A stretch of DNA of 27,182 nt, taken from NCBI GenBank assembly GCA_036522155.1, contig DATDGI010000119.1, positions 1 to 27,182 of the forward strand, read 5' to 3'. The translations under genes were made by a program, and so were the position numbers. Position 1 is the first letter of the stretch. Every line of letters begins with the position of its first letter. Below are positions 15,406 to 21,546 of this stretch, piece after piece. Below the pieces are notes generated by a model. It was not told the origin of the DNA. It ran no database searches and saw only the letters and a program-made list of their open reading frames with translations. This DNA comes from UBA9676 sp036522155. GTDB taxonomy: Bacteria; Actinomycetota; Actinomycetes; Streptosporangiales; Streptosporangiaceae.

Positions 15406-16671
15406 TCAGTACGGGTTGGTGACGAACAGTTCCTTGGACGGGAACCTGGTGATGATCTGGACGCCGTCGTCCACCACCACCACTTCCTCCTCCAGCCGGG
15501 CGGCCGACACCCCGTCGCTGGCCGGGCAGTAGGTCTCCAGCGCGAAGACCATGCCCTTGCTGATCTCCATCGGCGCGTCCAGCGACGACAGCCGGCTGAT
15601 GATCGGCCGCTCGTGCAGCGCCAGGCCCAGGCCGTGGCCGAACTGGAGGCCGAAGGCGGTCTTCTCGTCCGGCAGGCCGATGTCCTGCGCGGTCGGCCAC
15701 AGCCGGGCCACCTGATCGGTGGACACGCCGGGCTTGATCACGCTGATGGCGGCCTCCATCCATTCGCTGGCCCGCGCGTAGGCGTCCCGCTGGGCCTGGC
15801 TGGAGCTGCCCACGCTGAACGTCCGGTAGTAACAGGTCCGGTAGCCGTTGAAGGAGTGCATGATGTCGAAGAACGCCTGCTCGCCGGGGCGGATCATGCG
15901 GTCGGAGAAGTTGTGCGGGTGCGGGTTGCAGCGCTCGCCGGACACCGCGTTGATCGACTCCACGTCGTCGGAGCCCATCTCGTACAGCCGCTTGCTGGCC
16001 AGCGCCACGATCTCGTTCTCCCGCACGCCCGGCTTGAGCGCGTCGGTGATCTCCTGGTACACGCCGTCCACCATGGCGGCCGCGGTGGTCAGCAGCGCGA
16101 TCTCGTCGGGCGACTTCAGCTGCCGGGCGTCCAGCATCACCTGCTGGCCGTCCCGCACGTCCAGGCCCTGCCGCTGCAGTTCGAACAGCACCGGTATCTC
16201 GGCGAAATCCACCCCGACCGGCATGCCCGCGACGCCGGTGTCGGCCAGGATGCCCTTGACCTCGGTGACCAGCTTGGCCGGCAGGCCCGCCTCGGGCGCG
16301 GTCGCCCCGCGCATCGTGGTCCAGGAGGCGATGCAGTGCTCGGGCTTCAGCCACGGGCAGTACATCCGGTGGTGGACGGCGGCCGAGCCGAAGTCCCACA
16401 GGAACAGCTCACCGGTCCGGGTGTACAGCGCGTACCGGCAGAGCTTGTCCCGGGTCCATTCGCCGATCGCGACCCCGGTCAGGTACCGGATGTTGTTGTT
16501 GTCGAACACCAGCAGGGCGCCGAGGTCACTGGCCTCGAGCGCGGCCATGGCGCGGGCGAGCCGGTAGTCGCGCAGCCGGGCGAAGTCCACCCGCTGCTCG
16601 AAGTCGACCCCCATCCGCCCGGGGGCAGGCGTCAGCGGGAGCGCGGGAACCGGCGGGATGGGCGGAACCAT
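15406..16671 (-). CDS. M24-family (creatinase/Xaa-Pro peptidase-like) hydrolase or lyase with an altered metal site (421 aa)
   Basis: An N-terminal creatinase-like domain (about 25-180, with FDNNNIRYLTGV) precedes a pita-bread catalytic domain (190-421). Expected M24 metal ligands are Asp269 (FFDIMHSFNGY), then Asp, His346 (FGHGLGLALHE), Glu379 (FALET) and Glu394 (RLEEE). The second Asp, 11 residues after Asp269, is Cys280 (GYRTCYYRTF). His253 lies in HPHNF, matching the HN of creatinase. The superfamily includes peptidases, creatinase, ectoine hydrolase and the DMSP lyase DddP, so this need not be a peptidase. I chose the ATG at 16671 because AGGAG lies 5 nt upstream; starts at 16692 and 16851 lack a ribosome site. 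It is the first gene of the operon. Confidence 0.85.
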   Translation of the reverse strand: MVPPIPPVPALPLTPAPGRMGVDFEQRVDFARLRDYRLARAMAALEASDLGALLVFDNNNIRYLTGVAIGEWTRDKLCRYALYTRTGELFLWDFGSAAVHHRMYCPWLKPEHCIASWTTMRGATAPEAGLPAKLVTEVKGILADTGVAGMPVGVDFAEIPVLFELQRQGLDVRDGQQVMLDARQLKSPDEIALLTTAAAMVDGVYQEITDALKPGVRENEIVALASKRLYEMGSDDVESINAVSGERCNPHPHNFSDRMIRPGEQAFFDIMHSFNGYRTCYYRTFSVGSSSQAQRDAYARASEWMEAAISVIKPGVSTDQVARLWPTAQDIGLPDEKTAFGLQFGHGLGLALHERPIISRLSSLDAPMEISKGMVFALETYCPASDGVSAARLEEEVVVVDDGVQIITRFPSKELFVTNPY

Positions 16672-16688
16672 AAGGTCTCCTGAAGCCG

Positions 16689-16702
16689 ACATATCGCTAT
16701 GT
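16689..16702. repeat. Short inverted repeat ACATA-tcgc-TATGT near the operon transcription start
   Basis: ACATA (16689-16693) and TATGT (16698-16702) are inverted copies around a 4-nt centre. The right arm is the left part of the first TATGTACAG repeat. Confidence 0.35.
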
Positions 16703-16727
16703 ACAGCATGATTAAACGTATGTACAG
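16698..16727. promoter_or_regulatory. Direct-repeat operator TATGTACAG x2, 21 bp apart
   Basis: Two identical 9-bp copies start at 16698 and 16719, exactly two helical turns apart on one DNA face. Each contains the palindromic core TGTACA. One lies between the -35 and -10 boxes of the M24 operon and the other at its probable transcription start, the layout of a repressor site. The adjacent XRE-cupin protein is the obvious candidate ligand. ACAGT-gtg-ACTGT (16724-16736) adds a further inverted repeat. Confidence 0.65.
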
Positions 16728-16739
16728 TGTGACTGTCAA
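16711..16739 (-). promoter_or_regulatory. Promoter of the M24-E1-lipoyl-ALDH operon
   Basis: On the minus strand TTGACA (16734-16739) is followed by exactly 17 nt and TTTAAT (16711-16716). This is a near-consensus housekeeping promoter, unusual in such a GC-rich genome. The predicted start of transcription is near 16704, giving a leader of about 33 nt with AGGAG before the ATG at 16671. Confidence 0.7.
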
Positions 16740-16808
16740 GATGCTGGCTTACCGCGCAGACGGCTCCAGCATGACAGGTGCGGCAGGCGGGCCACGAGTG
16801 AGGCGGAA

Positions 16809-17456
16809 GTGGGAGCCACCACCTTCGATCCCGGCGTGCAACTAGGGCCACGGCTGCGCCGCGTCCGCGAGGACCGCGGCCTGTCCGTGCGCGAGCTGGC
16901 GCGCCGGATCAGCTGCTCGCCCAGCCTGATCTCGCAGATCGAGCGCGGGCTGTCGGCTCCCTCGGTGGGCATCCTGTACGCGCTCGCGAGCGAGCTGCGG
17001 ACCTCGCTCGACTTCCTGTTCGGGGTGGCGGTCCCGGGCGACGCCATGACCGCGACCGCGCACGGCGACGGCCATGTACGGGCCGGCCAGGCCAGCCCCG
17101 CCGGGCCCGGCGTCGTCCAGCGGGCCGGCCGCAGGCAAACGATCGACCTGGCCAGCGGCGTGCACTGGGAACGGCTGACGCCGGGCGCGGACGGCCGGGT
17201 GGACTTCCTGGAAGTGATCTACGAGCCCAGCGGCCATTCCACCGACAGCAGGCGGCCGCTGCGCCACGACGGGCGCGAATACGGGCTCATCGTCACCGGC
17301 ACGCTGATGGCGAGCGTCGGTTTCGACACCTTCCAGCTCGGCCCGGGCGACTCGATCGCGTTCGACTCCGCCGTGCCGCACCAGTACTGGAACGCCACCG
17401 ACGCCGACGTCCACGTGATCTCGGTCGTCGTGCACGCCGAGCCCGGCCGCGCCTGA
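16809..17456 (+). CDS. XRE-family regulator with C-terminal cupin domain (215 aa)
   Basis: The N-terminal helix-turn-helix (about 12-70) is of the XRE/Cro type: LRRVREDRGLSVRELARRISCSPSLISQIERG at 17-48 with the canonical LISQIERG, then PSVGILYALASEL. The C-terminal half (about 145-210) is a small cupin (REYGLIVTG, LGPGDSIAFDSAVPHQYWN) that probably binds a ligand. This architecture is typical of local regulators of catabolic operons, such as PuuR-like proteins. It is divergent from the M24 operon, and the shared 137-bp region holds the direct-repeat operator. Its own start is GTG with a weak GAGGCGGA upstream. It probably represses the operon until a pathway metabolite binds. Confidence 0.9.
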   Translation: MGATTFDPGVQLGPRLRRVREDRGLSVRELARRISCSPSLISQIERGLSAPSVGILYALASELRTSLDFLFGVAVPGDAMTATAHGDGHVRAGQASPAGPGVVQRAGRRQTIDLASGVHWERLTPGADGRVDFLEVIYEPSGHSTDSRRPLRHDGREYGLIVTGTLMASVGFDTFQLGPGDSIAFDSAVPHQYWNATDADVHVISVVVHAEPGRA

Positions 17457-17466
17457 CGGGTACGTG

Positions 17467-17994
17467 ATGCCGGCCGACATCCCGGACGCCCAGCGCCGGG
17501 CCGTGGAATTCCTCAAGGACCGGTACGCGGCTGCCGCCATCGACGCGGCCGAGCTCGACGCCGGCGTCGCCAGCCTGCTCGATGCCACCACCGAGGCCGA
17601 GCTGGCGGCCGTGGTCCGGTCGGTGCCGCCAGTGGTCGCGCTGACCAGCCCGGACCGGCGGCTGACGGGGCCGCTGGAGATCCGCTCTGGCATGCGGCGG
17701 CTGCGCCTGGCCGGGCAGTGGCAGGTCGCCAGGCAGACACACGTCAGCGCGGACCTGGGCAGCGTCTGGATCGACCTGACCCAGGCGGAGTTCGACGACC
17801 ACACCGTCGATCTGCACGTCTACACCGGTTGGGGCAGCATCACCGTCGTCGTGCCCCGGGGGGTCGGGGTCCAGCTCATTCGCGGCCGGGGCGGAGTGGA
17901 CTCACGACTGGAACCACCGGTTCCCGGGCTCCCGCTGGTCCGGCTCGACGCGACGGCCAACATCGGCCGGATCCGCCTGCGCCACCCCCGCTAA
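17467..17994 (+). CDS. DUF1707 (SHOCT-like) and LiaF-like C-terminal domain protein (175 aa)
   Basis: The N-terminal ~50 residues (DAQRRAVEFLKDRYAAAAID, then AAELDAGVASLLDATTEAEL) fit the DUF1707 helical domain common in actinobacteria. The C-terminal part is beta-rich (ADLGSVWIDLTQAEF, VDLHVYTGWGSITVVVP, ANIGRIRLRHPR), resembling the LiaF/cell-wall-stress repeat domain. No membrane segment is seen between them. The function is unknown; related proteins are tied to envelope stress. I chose the ATG at 17467; a GTG at 17464 is equally possible. It lies 10 nt after the XRE-cupin stop and may be co-transcribed. Its TAA overlaps the prcA stop (CTAA). Confidence 0.75.
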   Translation: MPADIPDAQRRAVEFLKDRYAAAAIDAAELDAGVASLLDATTEAELAAVVRSVPPVVALTSPDRRLTGPLEIRSGMRRLRLAGQWQVARQTHVSADLGSVWIDLTQAEFDDHTVDLHVYTGWGSITVVVPRGVGVQLIRGRGGVDSRLEPPVPGLPLVRLDATANIGRIRLRHPR

Positions 17995-18767
17995 TCTGCG
18001 CCCGTCTCGCCGCCGTCGCCAGCGGCCGGCTTGGCCGCTGGCCGGGCGCGCGCGGAACCCCGCTGGCCCGGGGCGCTACCGCCCGGCATCAGCTCCGCCA
18101 GCCGGGCGCCGGTGAGCCGCCGGAACGTGCGGTGCTGGCGGTCCCGGACGAGCACCGCCACCTCCAGCTGGCCGGCGGTGAACTCGGACTCGCCGTTGTC
18201 CCGGCCCGCCAGCGCGGCCAGCGCCACGGCCAGCGCGGTGGCCAGCGGCATGCCCTCGGTATAGCGCTCCTTCAGCACCCCGGCCACCTGCTCCGCCTGG
18301 CCGCCCATGGCGACGAAGCCGTGCTCGTCGGCGACCGAGCCGTCGAAGGTGATCCGGTACATCTGGTCGCCGGCCGGGTTCTCCCCCACCTCCGCCACCA
18401 CGATCTCCACCTCGAACGGCTTGTTGCTCTCGGTGAAGATGGTGCCGAGCACCTGGGCGTACCAGTTGGCCAGGCCCCGGGCCGTCACGTCCGCCCGGTC
18501 GTACTGGTAGCCGCGGGTGTCGGCGTAGCGGACACCGGCCACCCGCAGGTTCTCGTACTCGTTGTAGCGGCCCACCGCGGCGAACGCGATCCGGTCATAG
18601 ATCTCGCTGATCTTGTGCAGCGCCCCGGACGGGTTGGGGGCGACGAACAGGACGCCCTCGTCGTACTGGAGCACGACACTGTTGCGCCCGCGGGCGATGC
18701 CCTTGCGCGCGTAGTCCGCCTTGTCCTTCATCGCCTGTTCGGGCGAGACGTAGAACGGCATGGTCAC
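17991..18767 (-). CDS. prcA: PrcA, proteasome alpha subunit (258 aa)
   Basis: PrcA forms the outer seven-membered rings and gate of the 20S core. The N-terminus MPFYVSPEQAMKDKADYARKG is the actinobacterial signature. GRNSVVLQYDEGVLFVAPN and KISEIYDRIAFAAVGRYNEYENLR are typical of the alpha fold. There is no N-terminal catalytic Thr. The C-terminus has a disordered Ala/Gly/Arg-rich tail from about 228. The GTG at 18767 has AGGGGA about 8 nt upstream; an ATG two codons on is an alternative. It follows prcB by 46 nt and is the last gene of the pup-prcBA unit. Confidence 0.97.
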   Translation of the reverse strand: MTMPFYVSPEQAMKDKADYARKGIARGRNSVVLQYDEGVLFVAPNPSGALHKISEIYDRIAFAAVGRYNEYENLRVAGVRYADTRGYQYDRADVTARGLANWYAQVLGTIFTESNKPFEVEIVVAEVGENPAGDQMYRITFDGSVADEHGFVAMGGQAEQVAGVLKERYTEGMPLATALAVALAALAGRDNGESEFTAGQLEVAVLVRDRQHRTFRRLTGARLAELMPGGSAPGQRGSARARPAAKPAAGDGGETGAD

Positions 18768-18813
18768 CGCGGCGTTCCCCTACTCGTGAGTTCGGCTGAC
18801 GCTGGTCGTTGCG

Positions 18814-19677
18814 CTAATTGGCGGGCCGCAGCGGCGCGATCGGGCCGCCCGGGGAGCGCATCCGCTCGTTCACCACGGCCTGCGCGTACTCGCCGGCCTC
18901 GTCGTCGGTCAGCCGCCGGAACCCGTCCTCGGTGATCATGGCGACCACCGGGTAGATGCGGCGGGTCAGGTCCGGCCCGCCGGTGGCGGAGTCGTCGTCG
19001 GCCGCATCGTAGAGCGCCTGCATGCACATGGTGACCGCGTCGTCGGCGGACATGCTGTCGGTGTAGAGCTTCTTCAGCGAGCCACGGGCGAACACGGACC
19101 CGGAGCCGATGGCGTGGAACTTGTGCTCCTCGTAGCGGCCCCCGGCCACGTCATAGCTGAAAATCCGGCCCTCGTGGGTCTCCTCGTCGAAGCCGACGAA
19201 GAGCGGCACCACCACCAGGCCCTGCATCGCGGCGCCCAGGTTGCCGCGGACGAAGGCGGACAGCCGGTTCGCCTTGCCCTCCAGCGACAGGCCCCGGCCC
19301 TCGATCTTCTCGTAATGCTCAAGTTCCAGCTGGAACAGCCGGACCAGCTCAAGCCCGACGCCGGCCACGCCGGCGATGCCGACGCAGGAGTAGTCGTCGC
19401 TGCGGAAGACCTTCTCGATGTCCCGCTGCGCGATCATGCTGCCGGCCGTGGACCGCCGGTCGCCCGCCATGATCACACCGCCGTCGAAATCCGCCGCCAC
19501 GATCGTGGTCCCGTGCGGCACCTCCTGGCCACCTAGGACGGGCACGGCGGAGGTACCTGCCTGGCCGGCGCCGGGCAGCAGGCCGGGCGCGCAGTCCTGC
19601 AGGAAATCGGCAAAGGACGAGGTGCCAGTGCGCAGGCACGCCGCCGTGAACCGCTCGCCGAAGTAATCCACGCCCAC
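18814..19677 (-). CDS. prcB: PrcB, proteasome beta subunit with propeptide (287 aa)
   Basis: The mature protein starts at Thr57 in HGTTIVAADF after self-cleavage of a 56-residue propeptide. That Thr is the active-site nucleophile of the N-terminal hydrolase fold. GDRRSTAGSMIAQRDIEKVF supplies the conserved catalytic Asp/Arg/Lys region, and GSGSVFARG and YDAADDDSATGGPD are family signatures. I chose the GTG at 19677 because GGAAGG lies 6 nt upstream and the propeptide then matches the mycobacterial length. An ATG at 19737 overlaps pup and lacks a ribosome site. pup ends 37 nt upstream. Confidence 0.95.
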   Translation of the reverse strand: MGVDYFGERFTAACLRTGTSSFADFLQDCAPGLLPGAGQAGTSAVPVLGGQEVPHGTTIVAADFDGGVIMAGDRRSTAGSMIAQRDIEKVFRSDDYSCVGIAGVAGVGLELVRLFQLELEHYEKIEGRGLSLEGKANRLSAFVRGNLGAAMQGLVVVPLFVGFDEETHEGRIFSYDVAGGRYEEHKFHAIGSGSVFARGSLKKLYTDSMSADDAVTMCMQALYDAADDDSATGGPDLTRRIYPVVAMITEDGFRRLTDDEAGEYAQAVVNERMRSPGGPIAPLRPAN

Positions 19678-19714
19678 GGGGATCCTTCCGGTTGGGTGAG
19701 TTCCTGACCCGACC

Positions 19715-19924
19715 CTACTGCCCGCCCTTTTGGACATAGGACCGGACGAACTCCTCGGCGTTTTCCTCCAGCACCTCGTCGATCTCGTCCAGGATCGCGT
19801 CCACGTCGTCGGCTAGCTTCTCCTGGCGCTCCTTGACCTCTTCGCTGGTCTGCGCGCTGCTGTCCTCGGTCTCCTCGCCGCGCCGGGTGGTCTGGCGCTG
19901 GCCGCCGGTGTCCTTTGTCGCCAT
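19715..19924 (-). CDS. pup: Pup, prokaryotic ubiquitin-like protein (69 aa)
   Basis: This small, very acidic, largely disordered protein ends in YVQKGGQ. The C-terminal Gln must be deamidated to Glu by Dop before PafA can ligate it. The central helical stretch (EEVKERQEKLADDVDAILDE) binds the Mpa coiled coil. The ATG at 19924 has GGAGG 7 nt upstream; an in-frame ATG 13 codons earlier lacks one and is not conserved in the family. It stands directly before prcB as in nearly all Pup-proteasome loci. Confidence 0.97.
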   Translation of the reverse strand: MATKDTGGQRQTTRRGEETEDSSAQTSEEVKERQEKLADDVDAILDEIDEVLEENAEEFVRSYVQKGGQ

Positions 19925-19963
19925 GCCGAAACCTCCGTCGTCCTCGGGGCTTTCGCCACTCAC

Positions 19964-19969
19964 ACGCTA
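19964..19969 (-). promoter_or_regulatory. Possible -10 box (TAGCGT) for pup-prcB-prcA
   Basis: TAGCGT on the minus strand lies 39 nt before the pup ATG, giving a leader of about 33 nt with a GGAGG site. A CGCCG-gt-CGGCG inverted repeat (19974-19985) sits just upstream, between dop and this box. Confidence 0.35.
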
Positions 19970-19991
19970 TCTTCGCCGGTCGGCGAGTGCT

Positions 19992-21509
19992 TCAACCCTG
20001 GCCTGTCAGCGCCGCGACCAGTTCCGCGGCGGTCCGGCAGCGGTCGATCAGGTCGCCCACGTGCGCCCGGGTGCCGCGCAGCGGTTCCAGGGTCGGCACC
20101 CGCTGGAGCGAATCATGCCCCGGGATGTCGAAGATCACCGAATCCCACGACGCCGCGGCCACCGAATCTGGGTACTTGGCCAGGCAGCGGCCACGGAAGT
20201 AGGCCCTGGTGTCCTCCGGCGGAGCCGCCATGGCCTGCTGGACCTCGGCCTCGGTGACCAGCCGCTGCATCCGGCCCCGGGCCAGCAGCCGGTTGTACAG
20301 GCCACGCTCGGGCCGCACGTCGGAGTACTGGAGGTCGACCAGTTGCAGCCGGGGATGGCCCCAGGCCAGCCCGTCCCTGGTCCGGTAGCCCTCCAGCAGC
20401 TCCAGCTTGGCCACCCAGTCCAGCTCCCGGGCGGTCTGCATGGGATCCTCGGCCAGCCGGGTCAGCAACGACTCCCAGCGGTCAAGCACGTCCGCGGTCA
20501 TGTCGTCCACGTCGGTGCCGAACCGGTCCTCGGTGTACTTTCGGGCCCGCTCCAGGTACTCCATCTGGAGCTGCACCCCGGTCATCTTCCGGCCGTCCCG
20601 CAGGGTGACCAGGTGCCGGAGCGCCGGGTCGTGCGAGATCGCCCGGAGCTCGGCGACCGGCGCCTCCAGCGTCAGCTCGCCGTCCAGGAACCTGTCCTCG
20701 ATCATGGCCAGCACCAGTGAGGTGGTGCCGAGCTTGAGGTAGGTGCTGATCTCGCTCATGTTCGCGTCGCCGATGATCACGTGCAGGCGGCGGTACTTCT
20801 CCGGGTCGGCGTGCGGCTCGTCCCGGGTGTTGATGATCGGCCGCTTCAGCGTGGTCTCCAGGCCGACTTCCACCTCGAAGAAGTCGGCCCGCTGGCTGAT
20901 CTGGAAGCCGTCGTTGCGCCCGTCCGCCCCGATCCCGACCCGGCCCGCCCCGCACACGACCTGGCGGGACACGAAGAACGGGGTCAGGTGCCTGACGATG
21001 TCGGCGAACGGGGTGGACCGGGGCATCAGGTAGTTCTCGTGGCAGCCGTAGGAGGCGCCCTTGTTGTCGGTGTTGTTCTTGTAGAGCTGGATGGGGGACG
21101 TGCCGGGCACGGTCGCCGCCCGGGCCGCGGCCTCGGCCATCACCCGCTCGCCCGCCTTGTCCCAGATCACCGCGGACCGCGGGTTGGTGGTCTCCGGCGC
21201 GGAGTACTCCGGGTGGGCGTGGTCCACGTACAGCCGCGCCCCGTTGGTCAGGATGACGTTGGCCAGGCCCAGATCCTCGTCGGTGAGCTGGGTCGAGTCG
21301 GCGGCGTCCCGGGTCAGGTCGAACCCGCGGGCGTCGCGCAGCGGGTTCTCCTCCTCGAAATCCCACCGCGCCCGGCGGGCCCGGGCCGAGGTGGCAGCCT
21401 GGTAGGCGTTCACCACCTGGGACGAGGTCACCATGGCGTTGGCACCCGGCTGCCCGGGCACGGAGATGCCGTACTCGGTCTCCGTCCCCATCACCCGGCG
21501 CAGGCTCAT
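19992..21509 (-). CDS. dop: Dop, deamidase of Pup / depupylase (505 aa)
   Basis: Dop converts Pup-GGQ to Pup-GGE and also removes Pup from conjugates. The N-terminus MSLRRVMGTETEYGIS matches Dop. ARLYVDHAHPEYSAPET carries the catalytic Asp96, aligning with Asp95 of M. tuberculosis Dop. Between about 40 and 85 it has the extra Dop loop that PafA lacks. YGCHENYL, VVCGAGRV and DANMSE are shared with PafA. The ATG at 21509 follows TAGGCT by 7 nt. The frame is open upstream to 21776, but that is the shadow of the mpa 3' end. mpa ends 37 nt upstream. Confidence 0.96.
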   Translation of the reverse strand: MSLRRVMGTETEYGISVPGQPGANAMVTSSQVVNAYQAATSARARRARWDFEEENPLRDARGFDLTRDAADSTQLTDEDLGLANVILTNGARLYVDHAHPEYSAPETTNPRSAVIWDKAGERVMAEAAARAATVPGTSPIQLYKNNTDNKGASYGCHENYLMPRSTPFADIVRHLTPFFVSRQVVCGAGRVGIGADGRNDGFQISQRADFFEVEVGLETTLKRPIINTRDEPHADPEKYRRLHVIIGDANMSEISTYLKLGTTSLVLAMIEDRFLDGELTLEAPVAELRAISHDPALRHLVTLRDGRKMTGVQLQMEYLERARKYTEDRFGTDVDDMTADVLDRWESLLTRLAEDPMQTARELDWVAKLELLEGYRTRDGLAWGHPRLQLVDLQYSDVRPERGLYNRLLARGRMQRLVTEAEVQQAMAAPPEDTRAYFRGRCLAKYPDSVAAASWDSVIFDIPGHDSLQRVPTLEPLRGTRAHVGDLIDRCRTAAELVAALTGQG

Positions 21510-21516
21510 GCGGCCA

Positions 21517-21522
21517 AGCCTA
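21517..21522 (-). promoter_or_regulatory. Putative -10 box (TAGGCT) for leaderless dop mRNA
   Basis: TAGGCT-TGGCCGC-ATG fits TANNNT-N7-start. It is almost identical to the helY start region (14 of 16 nt). Confidence 0.55.
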
Positions 21523-21546
21523 ACCGGGGTCGCCGACCGGCACGGC

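Noticed and set aside
11748..16671. Ordinary pyruvate or branched-chain dehydrogenase operon
   Set aside because: No E2 acyltransferase core and no E3 are present, and the M24 and ALDH genes are not part of those complexes.
15406..16671. Confident call as DMSP lyase DddP or ectoine hydrolase
   Set aside because: Both belong to the M24 fold, but the ligand change at Cys280 and the lack of other pathway genes do not support a specific name.
19678..19737. Longer PrcB start at the ATG at 19737
   Set aside because: It overlaps pup by 23 nt and has no ribosome site, whereas the GTG at 19677 has GGAAGG at good spacing and gives a normal propeptide length.
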